Assembly: GCF_003999975.1 (NCBI RefSeq)
Contig: NZ_RJAC01000019.1
Location: forward strand, 124,001-188,000
From: Actinoplanes solisilvae
Lineage (GTDB): Bacteria; Actinomycetota; Actinomycetes; Mycobacteriales; Micromonosporaceae
Length of the DNA: 64,000 nt
Direction of reading: 5' to 3'
In this document: positions 51,192-60,000 of the stretch, piece by piece
Layout of the letters: every line of letters starts with the position of its first letter
Position numbering within the stretch: position 1 is the stretch's first letter
Made by a program: the position numbers and the translations under genes
The notes under the pieces: generated by a model
Told to the model about the DNA's origin: nothing
Databases searched by the model: none
Seen by the model: the letters and a program-made list of their open reading frames with translations, nothing else

Positions 51192-52595
51192 GCCGCACCT
51201 CCGGCTGGTTCGCCGTACAGGTAGGCCATCTCGCGCACCGCGTCGTCGTCGCAGTAGGTCAGCCGGACCCGCATCGGTGTCGGGTCGCCTTCGAGGACGA
51301 CGTAGCCGACGCCTGGTTGCGTCTGGGGGATGCGGTCGCAGAGGGCACCGCGGTCGCGCATGCCGTCACCGAGAACCATGTCGACCTCTGCTGGCTCGGA
51401 GAGCCGCAGCCCGATACGGGTCGGGAACAGTCCCCGTGCGGGCAGCACCTCCTTGCGCGGGTCCTGGATCGCGGCGACGACGTGTACCCCGACTGCTCTG
51501 CCCTGAGTGAGGACGATGCCGAGCGCAGCCTTGATTCGGTCCTTGAGCTGCCGTTCCGTTAGGTAGGCAGTCAGGTTCGCCAGTTCGTCGATGACCAGAA
51601 CGATCAGAGGCTCTTCCGGAGTCGGCTCGTGCTGGCGAGTCTGCCCGGCAAGCCGTGCCGCCCGTTCCTGAGCTTTGGCCGCCGCCTGCTCGATCAATGC
51701 CGCCATCTCGGCGAAGTCGCGTGACGCGAACCGAGCGAACATCGGCCGGCCGATTCCGAGTTCCATGCCTCCTTTGGGATCGAGGCCCCACAGTTCGACC
51801 ACGCCGGTCAGTACGCCACCGGCGAGAGCACGGACGATCGACCAGATGACGGAGCCTTTGCCGGAGCCGGTCGCCCCGACGATCAGCACCTGGGTTCCGA
51901 AGAGCCGCAGGCGGTTGAGATCGCCGTCTTCCTGGACGCCGATCGGGAGGGCCGTGAAGTCGGGCAGGTATGGGACCGGCAGCGGACCGATGACATCGTG
52001 GAGGGTGTCGCCGCGCATCAGGACCACGGTCACGGTCGCGTAGGTGGGGCCGGGCATGGCCTTGGCCTGTCGGACACCGAATGTGTGCGCCAGGCGTTCG
52101 GAAGCCTTGGCGAAGTCGTCGGGGATCTGCCCGGTCACCATCCGGATCGTGACCTCGTCGCGGCCTGCTCGGCACCGGACCCGCACAATCTCCGGAATGA
52201 TCGTGCGCTTGTCGTAGGAGATCGACAGCTTGGCGGTCACCATCGCCGCCATCCACCGCCGCCGGTAGACGAGTCTGCGGAATCGCGAGGATCGGCCACC
52301 AGCCGAATCGCAGCCACGACGGTCGGTGCGCAAACGCCCAGCCGGTCGCAGTGGCAGTGACCCCGCCGACCAGCATGGCGAGGGCCTGCCAGCCGTGCTG
52401 GAGGTAGAGCCAGGACAGGCCGGTTAGCGGCAGGGTGGCGTACCAATGCCGGACGTAGGTCATGACCACCCAGGCCAGGGCCTTGACGATCTCCCAGACG
52501 ACGACCAGCCAGATCGGAAGCTTGACGACCGGGGTCCGCACGTTGAGCGGTGCTACCGGGATGGTCTCGCCCCGGATGATGTTGATCAGCGGCAT
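51188..52595 (-). pseudogene. traSA: FtsK/SpoIIIE-type TraSA, apparent frameshift
   Basis: The first part (ATG at 52595) encodes MPLINIIRGETIPVAPLN, then two hydrophobic helices up to FGWWPIL. Homologues continue with an Arg-rich RFRRLVYRRRW segment, but here that lies in the +1 frame from about 52287. The second part carries Walker A GATGSGKGS, LWGLDPKGG, Walker B LVIDELANL and the hexamer C-terminus, ending at 51188. Joined, it is about 469 residues, normal for TraSA. A single extra base near 52287-52292 explains the break; it could be sequencing error, mutation or a programmed shift. Confidence 0.75.
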
Positions 52596-52900
52596 CTAGC
52601 CCACCGCCTCGGCCGGGACGACCTGGTCGAAGGTGGCAAGGGCCTGACGGATGTGGTCGAGGCGCTCGGCGTCGCTCACGTCCGGGATCAGCAGTGTCCA
52701 AGCCTCGATCCGGCCGATCAGCGCGGCATATCGTTGTGCGTGCTCCCAGCCGTTCAGCGCATGTCGCTCAAGCACCTGTGTGCAGGCCGCGCACCGCTTC
52801 ACTCCACGCCGAAGCGGCTTGATCTGATCGCAGCCGCTACAGGTACGCCATACGGTGTTGACTCGTGTCGTGACGCGGGCAGGTCGACTACCTTGGGCAT
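52596..52900 (-). pseudogene. AICE Zn-finger protein, apparent frameshift
   Basis: Downstream sequence encodes VWRTCSGCDQIKPLRRGVKRCAACT, a CxxC...CxxC zinc finger, and a helical C-terminus ending EAVG just before the tra ATG. That frame has no ATG, GTG or TTG start before the finger. An ATG at 52900 with a GAGAGG ribosome site begins MPKVVDLPASRHES in a different frame. A -1 shift near 52855-52865 would join them. The gene is therefore probably disrupted or misread. Confidence 0.55.
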
Positions 52901-52999
52901 CACAGCCCCTCTCCTCTTGCGGGATGGGTGGAGGTTGAGCGCCCGGGGCGGGGAGAACTTCTTGGCGGTTGTTGGCCCCGCTCCCGGACGCGACAAAGA

Positions 53000-53431
53000 T
53001 CAGGCGGCTTTCGCGCGCCCGGCTGCCTGCGGTGCGGTCATGCCGCCGGCACGCACCGACCAGGCCTGGCGCGCGCGGCACTTGTTGCCCGTCCCCTTGC
53101 ACCGCTGCGAGTCCACGTACGGCGTCAGCGTGACGTCGGTGAACTCCACCATCGGCGGGTAGCCCGGCACCGCCGACGCAGGCGGAACCGGCTGCTGGGC
53201 AGCGACAACCTTGACCTTGAACTCCTTCGAGCCGCCGAACTTGCCGGCCTCCGGGTCCAGGTCGAGCACGCGGACCAACCAAATGCGTTCGCCGGTCTCC
53301 TTGTCGCGGAGTTGGTCGTCGCCCTGTCCCCGCTTGTCGAAGTCGGTGGCTGGCTCAACACCCAGGCAGAGCGCACCTTGCGGAGCAACGTAGTCCCAGG
53401 AAACCGGAACCTTGATCGAGTTCGGAATCAA
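53000..53431 (-). CDS. Pra-like AICE replication/transfer activator
   Basis: A 143-residue protein similar in pattern to Pra, the pSAM2 activator of rep-xis-int: PNSIKVPVSWDYVAPQGALCLGVEPATDFD, KETGERIWLVRVLDLDP and KVKVVAAQQPVPP. The TTG start has GGGAG seven bases upstream. Two operator-like motifs occur 25 to 82 bases upstream, consistent with GntR repression as for KorSA/Pra. Confidence 0.6.
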   Translation of the reverse strand: MIPNSIKVPVSWDYVAPQGALCLGVEPATDFDKRGQGDDQLRDKETGERIWLVRVLDLDPEAGKFGGSKEFKVKVVAAQQPVPPASAVPGYPPMVEFTDVTLTPYVDSQRCKGTGNKCRARQAWSVRAGGMTAPQAAGRAKAA

Positions 53432-53456
53432 TGTCTACTCCCTCGTCCAAGCCTGA

Positions 53457-53468
53457 CTACTTAACTAG
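53457..53468. promoter_or_regulatory. CTACTTAACTAG motif upstream of pra-like gene
   Basis: A near-palindrome 26 bases before the pra-like start. It matches the CTACTTAAGTAG palindrome upstream of the Roco operon at 11 of 12 positions. Confidence 0.55.
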
Positions 53469-53497
53469 CCAAGTTGGACAGACGGTAGCAGTTGGTC

Positions 53498-53513
53498 AGC
53501 TTGGCTAGCCATA
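53498..53513. promoter_or_regulatory. AGCTTGGCTAGCCATA operator
   Basis: A 16-base motif with the TGGCTAGCCA palindrome, 67 bases before the pra-like start. An exact copy occurs at 54495-54510. It is the probable binding site of a GntR regulator. Confidence 0.7.
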
Positions 53514-53531
53514 CTGATTCAGAGTCTGAAA

Positions 53532-54272
53532 TCAATGAAGGGCGAAGAGTTCTTCGATGCCTGGCGGTAGAGCTGGCATGACCTGGTCGATGACCAGAAC
53601 CGGGTGTCCGACTTTGGTTCGGACGACCAAGAGGCTCGCCAGCACCACGGCGCGGTGGTCCAGAGCGAGTAACGCCGACTCGCGAGGCGACGCCGCTCTA
53701 GCGGTAAGGCGTTCGATTACGTCGCCGGCGACGAGTTGCCGCCTTCGCTCCAGGTGGTCCAGCGCGCCCTCGCGGAGCGGAGCCTCGCTGGCGAAGTCAG
53801 TGCCGGAGGCGGCGACGGCCGGCAGAAACACGGTCGACAGTGCGGATTGACTCGCACCACTTGCGGACCTGACTCGCTGGCGGGCGATAACCGGCTCGCC
53901 GATCCGGATCGCCAGCGCCGTCGCGATCCGGGGCGACGCTGGAGCACGGCCTGCTCCCACCACAGAGCGCATCCCGATCTCTGCGGCGTGCAGGGCATCC
54001 AGAACTCTGGCCGGGGGGCTCGAAGGCCGCGGTCGCGGAGTGCCGAGAACGGTTCGGCCCTTGCCCTGGACGCCCTCGATGTAGCCGAGTTGCCGCAGGT
54101 ACTCCAGAGCCCGTACGACGGTTGAGCGGGACGCGACGAACTCGCGCACCAACTGCGCCTCGCTGGGCAGCAGAGAGCCGAGTGGGTAGGCGCCGTTATC
54201 GATCCGCGCCTGGAGGGTGTTCGCGATCGTCGCGTATTTCGAGGTCGTCGGGTCGATCCGCATTCCGGTCAC
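53532..54272 (-). CDS. GntR/HutC-type regulator with UTRA domain
   Basis: A 246-residue regulator. The N-terminal winged helix (YATIANTLQARIDNG, LPSEAQLVREFVASRSTVVRAL) is followed by a UTRA-like effector domain with REGALDHLERRRQLVAGDVIERLTARAA. It is probably the KorSA-like repressor of the pra/rep operon, as it lies immediately upstream of it, with operator copies on both sides. GTGA-type overlaps are absent; it has its own promoter region. Confidence 0.88.
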   Translation of the reverse strand: MTGMRIDPTTSKYATIANTLQARIDNGAYPLGSLLPSEAQLVREFVASRSTVVRALEYLRQLGYIEGVQGKGRTVLGTPRPRPSSPPARVLDALHAAEIGMRSVVGAGRAPASPRIATALAIRIGEPVIARQRVRSASGASQSALSTVFLPAVAASGTDFASEAPLREGALDHLERRRQLVAGDVIERLTARAASPRESALLALDHRAVVLASLLVVRTKVGHPVLVIDQVMPALPPGIEELFALH

Positions 54273-54494
54273 GCTCGGGCGCGCACGGGAGTGGGTCGGT
54301 TCTCGGATGCGGGTGATGTGGTGTCGAGCAGTTCACGCATCACAGACCTCCACCCGGTGGCGTTGGGTGGCGCCGGAGCGGGCGGTTCACGTTGGGGCGC
54401 GTTGACCGCGCCATCGCTCCGGCGCCTACTGTCCCGCGTAGACAAGATCGCCCTGGCGATTAAGCGAGTAACGTCTTGCGGAACAGTTATGACT

Positions 54495-54510
54495 AGCTTG
54501 GCTAGCCATA
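54495..54510. promoter_or_regulatory. AGCTTGGCTAGCCATA operator, second copy
   Basis: Identical 16-mer to 53498-53513, placed in the 323-base region between the two divergent GntR genes. Confidence 0.7.
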
Positions 54511-54567
54511 TCGACCGTAAGCCCTTGCGGTCCGCCTACGCAAGCAGACCGGCGAGATATTTCCTAA

Positions 54568-54581
54568 CCTGGCTAGCCAGG
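54568..54581. promoter_or_regulatory. CCTGGCTAGCCAGG perfect palindrome
   Basis: A 14-base perfect palindrome 14 bases upstream of the second GntR gene start. It shares the TGGCTAGCCA core with the other two operators. Its position over the ribosome-binding/initiation region fits repression. Confidence 0.7.
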
Positions 54582-54595
54582 CTTACGCTGCTGGA

Positions 54596-55462
54596 GTGAA
54601 CGTGGAAGCCCGCGACCTCGACGACTTGGAGCCGGACGATGCCCGCCCGGCCTCCCAGCAGATCGCCAACGTGCTGCGCGCGGCGATCCTGACCCGACGC
54701 TTCTCCCCCGGTGAGCGCCTGCCATCCCAGACCGATCTCGCCGAGCGCTACGGCGTCGCGCGCGAGACCATCAAGTCCGCGCTGCGCATCCTGCGAGATG
54801 ATCGTCTGATCGTCAGCAGGCAGGGGAGTGGGGCGTTTGTTCGCGCCCAGACTGATCGGCCCGTTGGGTTACGCCCGCACATCGAGGCAGCCTTCGAGCA
54901 GGCTCATATCAGCATCGACTTCGCCGGCTTCTCCAGCGAGACACTGCACGGCGCCATCCAGGAGCCGCTAGACAAGATTCGCGCTGGCCGGCTCACGCCG
55001 GAGTCGATCGCGATCCGGATTCTGTTGCCCGACCTGACGCAACCGTCGGTTGTACCGTCTCGCGCAGAACCAGCCGGAGACGATCCCGCCGTCCGTGAGC
55101 GTGCCGCCCGGATAGCTCGCCGGCATACCGAGGCGATCGTCGAGTCGGTGGGGGAGCTCGGCACACTGGGCCTGGTCCGCAACGCCACTACCGAGATCCG
55201 CGCCTACGGCACGACGGTCCTGTCCAAGCTCTACATCGTCAACCGCGACGAGGTGTTCTTCGGCTTCTACCCGGTCGTCCGCAACACCGTCTCAGTCGAC
55301 AAGCAGCCGGTCCCGATCTTCGACGTCCTGGGCAAGGATGTTCCCCTATTCCACTACGCGATCAGCGGCGACGACGGCGACGCCGGTGACCAGTTTGTGC
55401 AGCAGTCCCGCGCCTGGTTCGACAGCGTGTGGGAGACCATCGCGCACGAGTACACCCCATGA
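54596..55462 (+). CDS. GntR-family regulator heading HAD-kinase operon
   Basis: A 288-residue regulator. The winged helix is RPASQQIANVLRAAILTRRFSPGERLPSQTDLAERYGVARETIKSALRIL in pieces. The C-terminal 180 residues form a UTRA-like or unknown domain with YIVNRDEVFFGFYPVVRN. It overlaps the HAD gene by ATGA. It may sense a metabolite handled by the HAD and kinase enzymes. Confidence 0.85.
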   Translation: MNVEARDLDDLEPDDARPASQQIANVLRAAILTRRFSPGERLPSQTDLAERYGVARETIKSALRILRDDRLIVSRQGSGAFVRAQTDRPVGLRPHIEAAFEQAHISIDFAGFSSETLHGAIQEPLDKIRAGRLTPESIAIRILLPDLTQPSVVPSRAEPAGDDPAVRERAARIARRHTEAIVESVGELGTLGLVRNATTEIRAYGTTVLSKLYIVNRDEVFFGFYPVVRNTVSVDKQPVPIFDVLGKDVPLFHYAISGDDGDAGDQFVQQSRAWFDSVWETIAHEYTP

Positions 55463-56166
55463 ACCTCACCGAGCTGGTCGGCGCAACCCGCTGCCTCATG
55501 ATCGACTTTGATGGCCCGGTCTGCGCGGTGTTCGCCGGCTATCCGGCCGCCACGGTCGCCAACGAGCTCTGTGCAGTCATCCGGTCGCGTTTCGGCGCAG
55601 AGCTTCCGTTGAACCTGGACGAGCATCATGCTGATCCGCTGCGGATGCTGGTTGAAGTTGCATCGCTCGGAGACGACGAGCTGACGCGCGAAGTAGCTGC
55701 CGCATGTAGAGATGCGGAAATCACCGCGACCGGGACCGCGACGCCAACGCCCGGTACCGAGGATGTGCTTCGCGCCGCCCAGGCCGCCGGCTATCGAACC
55801 GCGATCGTCAGCAATAACGCCACTGAGGCCATCGACGCTTACCTTCGACGCCACAACCTGTTCCGCTATGTCAGCGTCGTGGTGGCGCGCTTCGACGGTA
55901 TGGACCCGCGGCTCCTTAAGCCGAACCCATTCCTCCTCGACCGTGCCGTGGCCGCACTCGAAGGTCAGTCAGATGAAGCGACGTTTATCGGCGATTCGGT
56001 GAGTGATGTCGTTGCGGGCCGAGCCGCAGGCGTTCGCACCATCGGCTACGCCAACAAGCCAGGTAAGCGCGACCGACTGACCGACGCGGGAGCCGACATC
56101 GTGATCGAAAGCATGCAGGACCTCGCGGTCAACCTCCGCCATGCGGCCGCAAACCCGACGCGATGA
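55459..56166 (+). CDS. HAD-family hydrolase
   Basis: A 235-residue HAD phosphatase: motif I MIDFDGPVC (DxDG), motif II IVSNNAT, motif III Lys in LLKPNP, motif IV FIGDSVSDV. It has a helical cap after motif I. It is coupled to GntR upstream and to the kinase-like gene downstream by four-base overlaps. The trio may dephosphorylate or phosphorylate a small molecule. Confidence 0.9.
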   Translation: MNLTELVGATRCLMIDFDGPVCAVFAGYPAATVANELCAVIRSRFGAELPLNLDEHHADPLRMLVEVASLGDDELTREVAAACRDAEITATGTATPTPGTEDVLRAAQAAGYRTAIVSNNATEAIDAYLRRHNLFRYVSVVVARFDGMDPRLLKPNPFLLDRAVAALEGQSDEATFIGDSVSDVVAGRAAGVRTIGYANKPGKRDRLTDAGADIVIESMQDLAVNLRHAAANPTR

Positions 56167-56987
56167 CCGATCAGTTCGCGGTGCCGGAGACCGTGCTTGC
56201 CAACGTACGCCGCCGCTGGCCGGCAGTCGCCGACAGATGGGCCAGTCTGGTTGATTCGGAGTTCAGATCGCTTTGCGAGCGTTACCAGGCCACACCCCAG
56301 AGCGTCCTATCAGCTCGCTACGGACTGGTTGTAGCTGTCGATACCTCGAATGGCCCGCTCGTGTTCCGTAGCAGCCCCGACCCTCGTGGGCAAGCCCAGG
56401 CGGCCGTCGCCGTTGCCCTTGCAGAGTTAGGCGCCGCCCCGAGGGTGCATGAAGCCGACACAACCGACCACGGCACGTGGACCGTGCTCGACCGCGTTTC
56501 CCCGGGTACCCCGCTCAGTCAAGCTGATCCTGCGACTATCGATCCTCAAGCGCTATTCGCGCCGCTCGCTGCAATGCGGGACCAGCCACCGCCGCTGCCC
56601 AGAATGCCATCGATCTTGGATTGGTTGCGTGACCGGCTTCTGAACGACAATCTGACAGATTTACGGCCCGGCACTACTGTTGCGTCTCCAAACGAACGAA
56701 GAAATGCCCTCACCATATTGACAGACCTGGCCCGCAGCCATGTACCGGGTCTCTGCCACGGCGACGCCTCAAGCGGCAACATCATTGCCGACGGTCCACG
56801 AAACTGGATGTACATCGACCCTCGTGGTATGAGTGGCGAACATGCATACGATGTTGCGGTGCTGACTATTAGAGTAGGCGCCGTCCGGAACCTTCCAGGT
56901 CTAATCTCGCGAATTTCGGAGCTGACCTCCGTGCCCATTGCGCGACTTCAATCCTGGGTTGAAGTCGCGCGAATTGCGCGTGTCTAG
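56163..56987 (+). CDS. Aminoglycoside phosphotransferase-fold kinase
   Basis: A 274-residue APH-fold protein. The catalytic loop LCHGDASSGNII is intact. The metal-binding segment reads MYIDPRGMSGE, with DPRG in place of the usual DFxx/DWE. The N-terminal lobe is reduced but has VVAVDTSNGPLVFR. Such kinases modify aminoglycosides, choline or other small molecules. Overlap with the HAD gene suggests paired function rather than drug resistance. Confidence 0.83.
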   Translation: MTDQFAVPETVLANVRRRWPAVADRWASLVDSEFRSLCERYQATPQSVLSARYGLVVAVDTSNGPLVFRSSPDPRGQAQAAVAVALAELGAAPRVHEADTTDHGTWTVLDRVSPGTPLSQADPATIDPQALFAPLAAMRDQPPPLPRMPSILDWLRDRLLNDNLTDLRPGTTVASPNERRNALTILTDLARSHVPGLCHGDASSGNIIADGPRNWMYIDPRGMSGEHAYDVAVLTIRVGAVRNLPGLISRISELTSVPIARLQSWVEVARIARV

Positions 56988-57059
56988 CATACAAACGGCA
57001 GTTAACCAGCAGGCAATTGTCAGTGCATAGGGGACCTTCTTTAGACCCCCTAGACCCCT

Positions 57060-60000
57060 CTAGCGCGGCACCTCGGGAAGGCCTGGACGGTAAATTGACT
57101 CGAACCGACGATGCACCCACCTATAGCCACCATCCGCTCGAACTCGAACTAGGCCGGCAAACGTCGAATCAATTCGCGCGATCTCTTGGCGCAAGGCTTT
57201 AACAAGCGATTGGTCCATCTCAATCCTTGCGCTGGCGCCGATGGTATTTCTGTTCTCTGATGAAGATGTACCTTCCAAGCGTAGTGCTTCGTCATATAAA
57301 GCCTCAACTCCATCCCCGGCGTGTTCGAGCTGCTTACCGAGAGCGCTTTGCCATGATTGTTGGTTCGGTGCAACTAGATCTGTCACCCCTGCGGCGACGG
57401 GCAGTATTGTGCGCAGAACGACGGAGACGGCTCTGAACCATGGAGCTGACTTCCTCACCCATTCGCGCGGCATGGACAAGTCGTACACGCCATTGAGGCC
57501 TTTGCTCTCGCTAAGAACATATACTGGCAAGCGCGAATGTTCGCACCACAACGTGACACGTAGGCGGATGCGAGTCACGTCCGGATGCAGAAGATCCCGA
57601 TCAAGCCTATCTACTGTGAAGAGTCGTGGGCCATCGCGTGCGTCATCATCAAGCGAATAGATAAGTTCTCTATAGTGCTGCTCGACCTTACCCATGGCCT
57701 CCAGCACATTTCTACTTACGTCTCCAATATCTTCCCTGATCTGGCCAAGCAATTTCTCCTGCCGGGTAACCGATACACTGACGATTTGATCCACGTTCTG
57801 CAAAATTAGTTCGGCCCAGGTGTCGAACGCAGGACGGAGTGCACTATTGACGGCCTCGCTGACACGGTCAACTCCGGCTGGCAGCGCATCTCCTCCCGTG
57901 AGGAGGGGATCAATCGGAAGATACTTATTGCATACCCGGCACGGGCATTTAGGTAGGCCCTCCTTTTTGGCCTCCACCAGCGCCTCGATGTCGAATATTC
58001 CAGAACCAGGCTGACTCTTAGGGCAGTCGGTACCGCAAGGTACCAGCACACGTACTCGCAATGCCGGCCAAAGGTCGCTGACAAGCTCGCGAATCGCCCG
58101 AGTCACTAGGTCGAGCAAGAGTGGTGGAAAAATTGAGCGCACCGTGACGGTGAGTCGCTTATGCTGCTCAATAACTAGAGCCCTGCCATAAAGACTATCC
58201 TCTATTAGCAACCCGGTTTGCCAATGTCGGCTGTGACTGTAATCTTCTCGTCCCAACGAATAGCGGTGCAGGCGTACTATTAGTCGGTACATCAACCCAG
58301 TAGGCATAGTTTGGGTATCGTAGCGATCTACAATTTCACAGATTTGCGTCTTCTCCGCCCAATCATTCCCGTAGCTTTCCCACGCATCCTCGATGCTAGG
58401 TTGAGTACTGGATACTAGCTGAGTGACAAGGCTAGTTGGTTCAGCCGCGGGCGCAATATCAGTGATGCGATATGAGATGTCGAACCGTTCCATCAAGTAA
58501 AGGAAAATGGGATGTAATGAAGCTGGATACTGATCCTGACGCTTTGTGTCTGACCAAATCACGGAAACCCGCCTATGTGCAAGGAGGCCGTTGTTCGTTC
58601 GCGTGACGGGATCGTCGAGAACAAAGCTGACTGCCGTGCTCAACCAATCGGGTTTGAACGTTATAACGTCCGCTAATTGTGGATCATCTGCATAGTAGAT
58701 CCAATGCCCTAGGTCGTTGCAGCTCAACGCGAGTGAGCGGGCGCTCGTGGTGGAGAGCCCGTGCACCTGGGCGAGGTCGCAATACTCCGTGTACGGAAGA
58801 TATGCTGTTCCTGAGTCACGAATCGATTGACGCATAGTCATCCAGCTAGCTGGGTACTCGCGAGAAGTATGCGGGATGGCGACAGCCGTGTCAGCGATAG
58901 CCTCCATTAGTTCCTTGATGCCTGTCGTAGTGCGACTGTCGATATGGTGGAATCCTATGAGCATCTCGCCGAACCGGCGTCGGAGAGCGGCTTCGTCAAT
59001 CCATGCCCCCCTGTGACCCGTATCCGCATGAGTTGCCACGACATGCACTCGAACGTCATCGCCGGCACGAAGACGTATCTGCTCAATCCAGTAGTCCACA
59101 TAGCTGACCTCTGGGCCGCGACGAGGACTCCACACCACTACATAAATCGCGGGAGCCGTAAAAAAGAGTTGGTGGGTGGGGCGATAATCCGGCTGGCCGC
59201 CGAAATCCCAAGCGTTAAGAGTAACAACGGTCCTGTTGGACGAACAGGCCCTTACTTCCTTTACCTCAATGCCGTGAGTAGTAACTCTGTCATCTATCCA
59301 ATTATCCTTTCGCATTGCGGCAAGGAGACTGCTTTTGCCTGCTCCACCTTCGCCAACCAGTACTAATTTCGCCTCACTAATCTGCACGCCTTCGTCGCGA
59401 AGAAGACGCAGGTACTGATGTAGCTCCGTCGAGCCCTCGGCGTTCGCTGCCCTTAGCTCGGGAGATAGTGGATTGTCATCTATGTTGAGGGTTCCCGCTG
59501 GCCAGAGAGCCAACGCTGGTGTAATGCGTGTTAACAGATTCTTTCTCAGATCGATGTTGGTGAGTTCTCTGAGCTGGGTAAATTCCACAGGCAACTGATT
59601 GAGCTGGTTTTCACTGAGGTCGAGGTTGACGAGCTGGGCCAGCTCAAATATTCCATTCGTAATGTGACTTAGTCTGTTTTTGTTGAGAAATAGAGAGCTT
59701 AGTTCGGTCAACTGGTTCAGCCAGTCCGGCAGGGCATCGATCTGATTGTTACTGACGTTGAGGACGTTGAGGTTAGTGAGTTGGCCCAGCCAGCTCGGCA
59801 GGGCGTTAAGTTGAGTATTGGTCAGATCGAGGTAGATGAGGTTGGTGAGCCGACTCAGCCAGTCTGGCAACGTGTGGAATTGATTACTTCCTAGCCCAAG
59901 GTAGGTTAAATCATTAAGCGTGCTGAGCCTCATAGGCAGTTCAGTTAGCTTATTGTTACCGACTTGAAGAGTCGTAAGATTTCGAAGATCGGGCAGCCAA

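Noticed and set aside
52799..52996. Separate 65-residue gene overlapping the Zn-finger gene
   Set aside because: It contains the probable true start (ATG 52900) of the Zn-finger gene and ends after 33 codons. It is better explained by a frameshift.
56163..56987. Aminoglycoside resistance gene
   Set aside because: Only the kinase fold is supported. The DPRG segment and operon context argue for a metabolic role.
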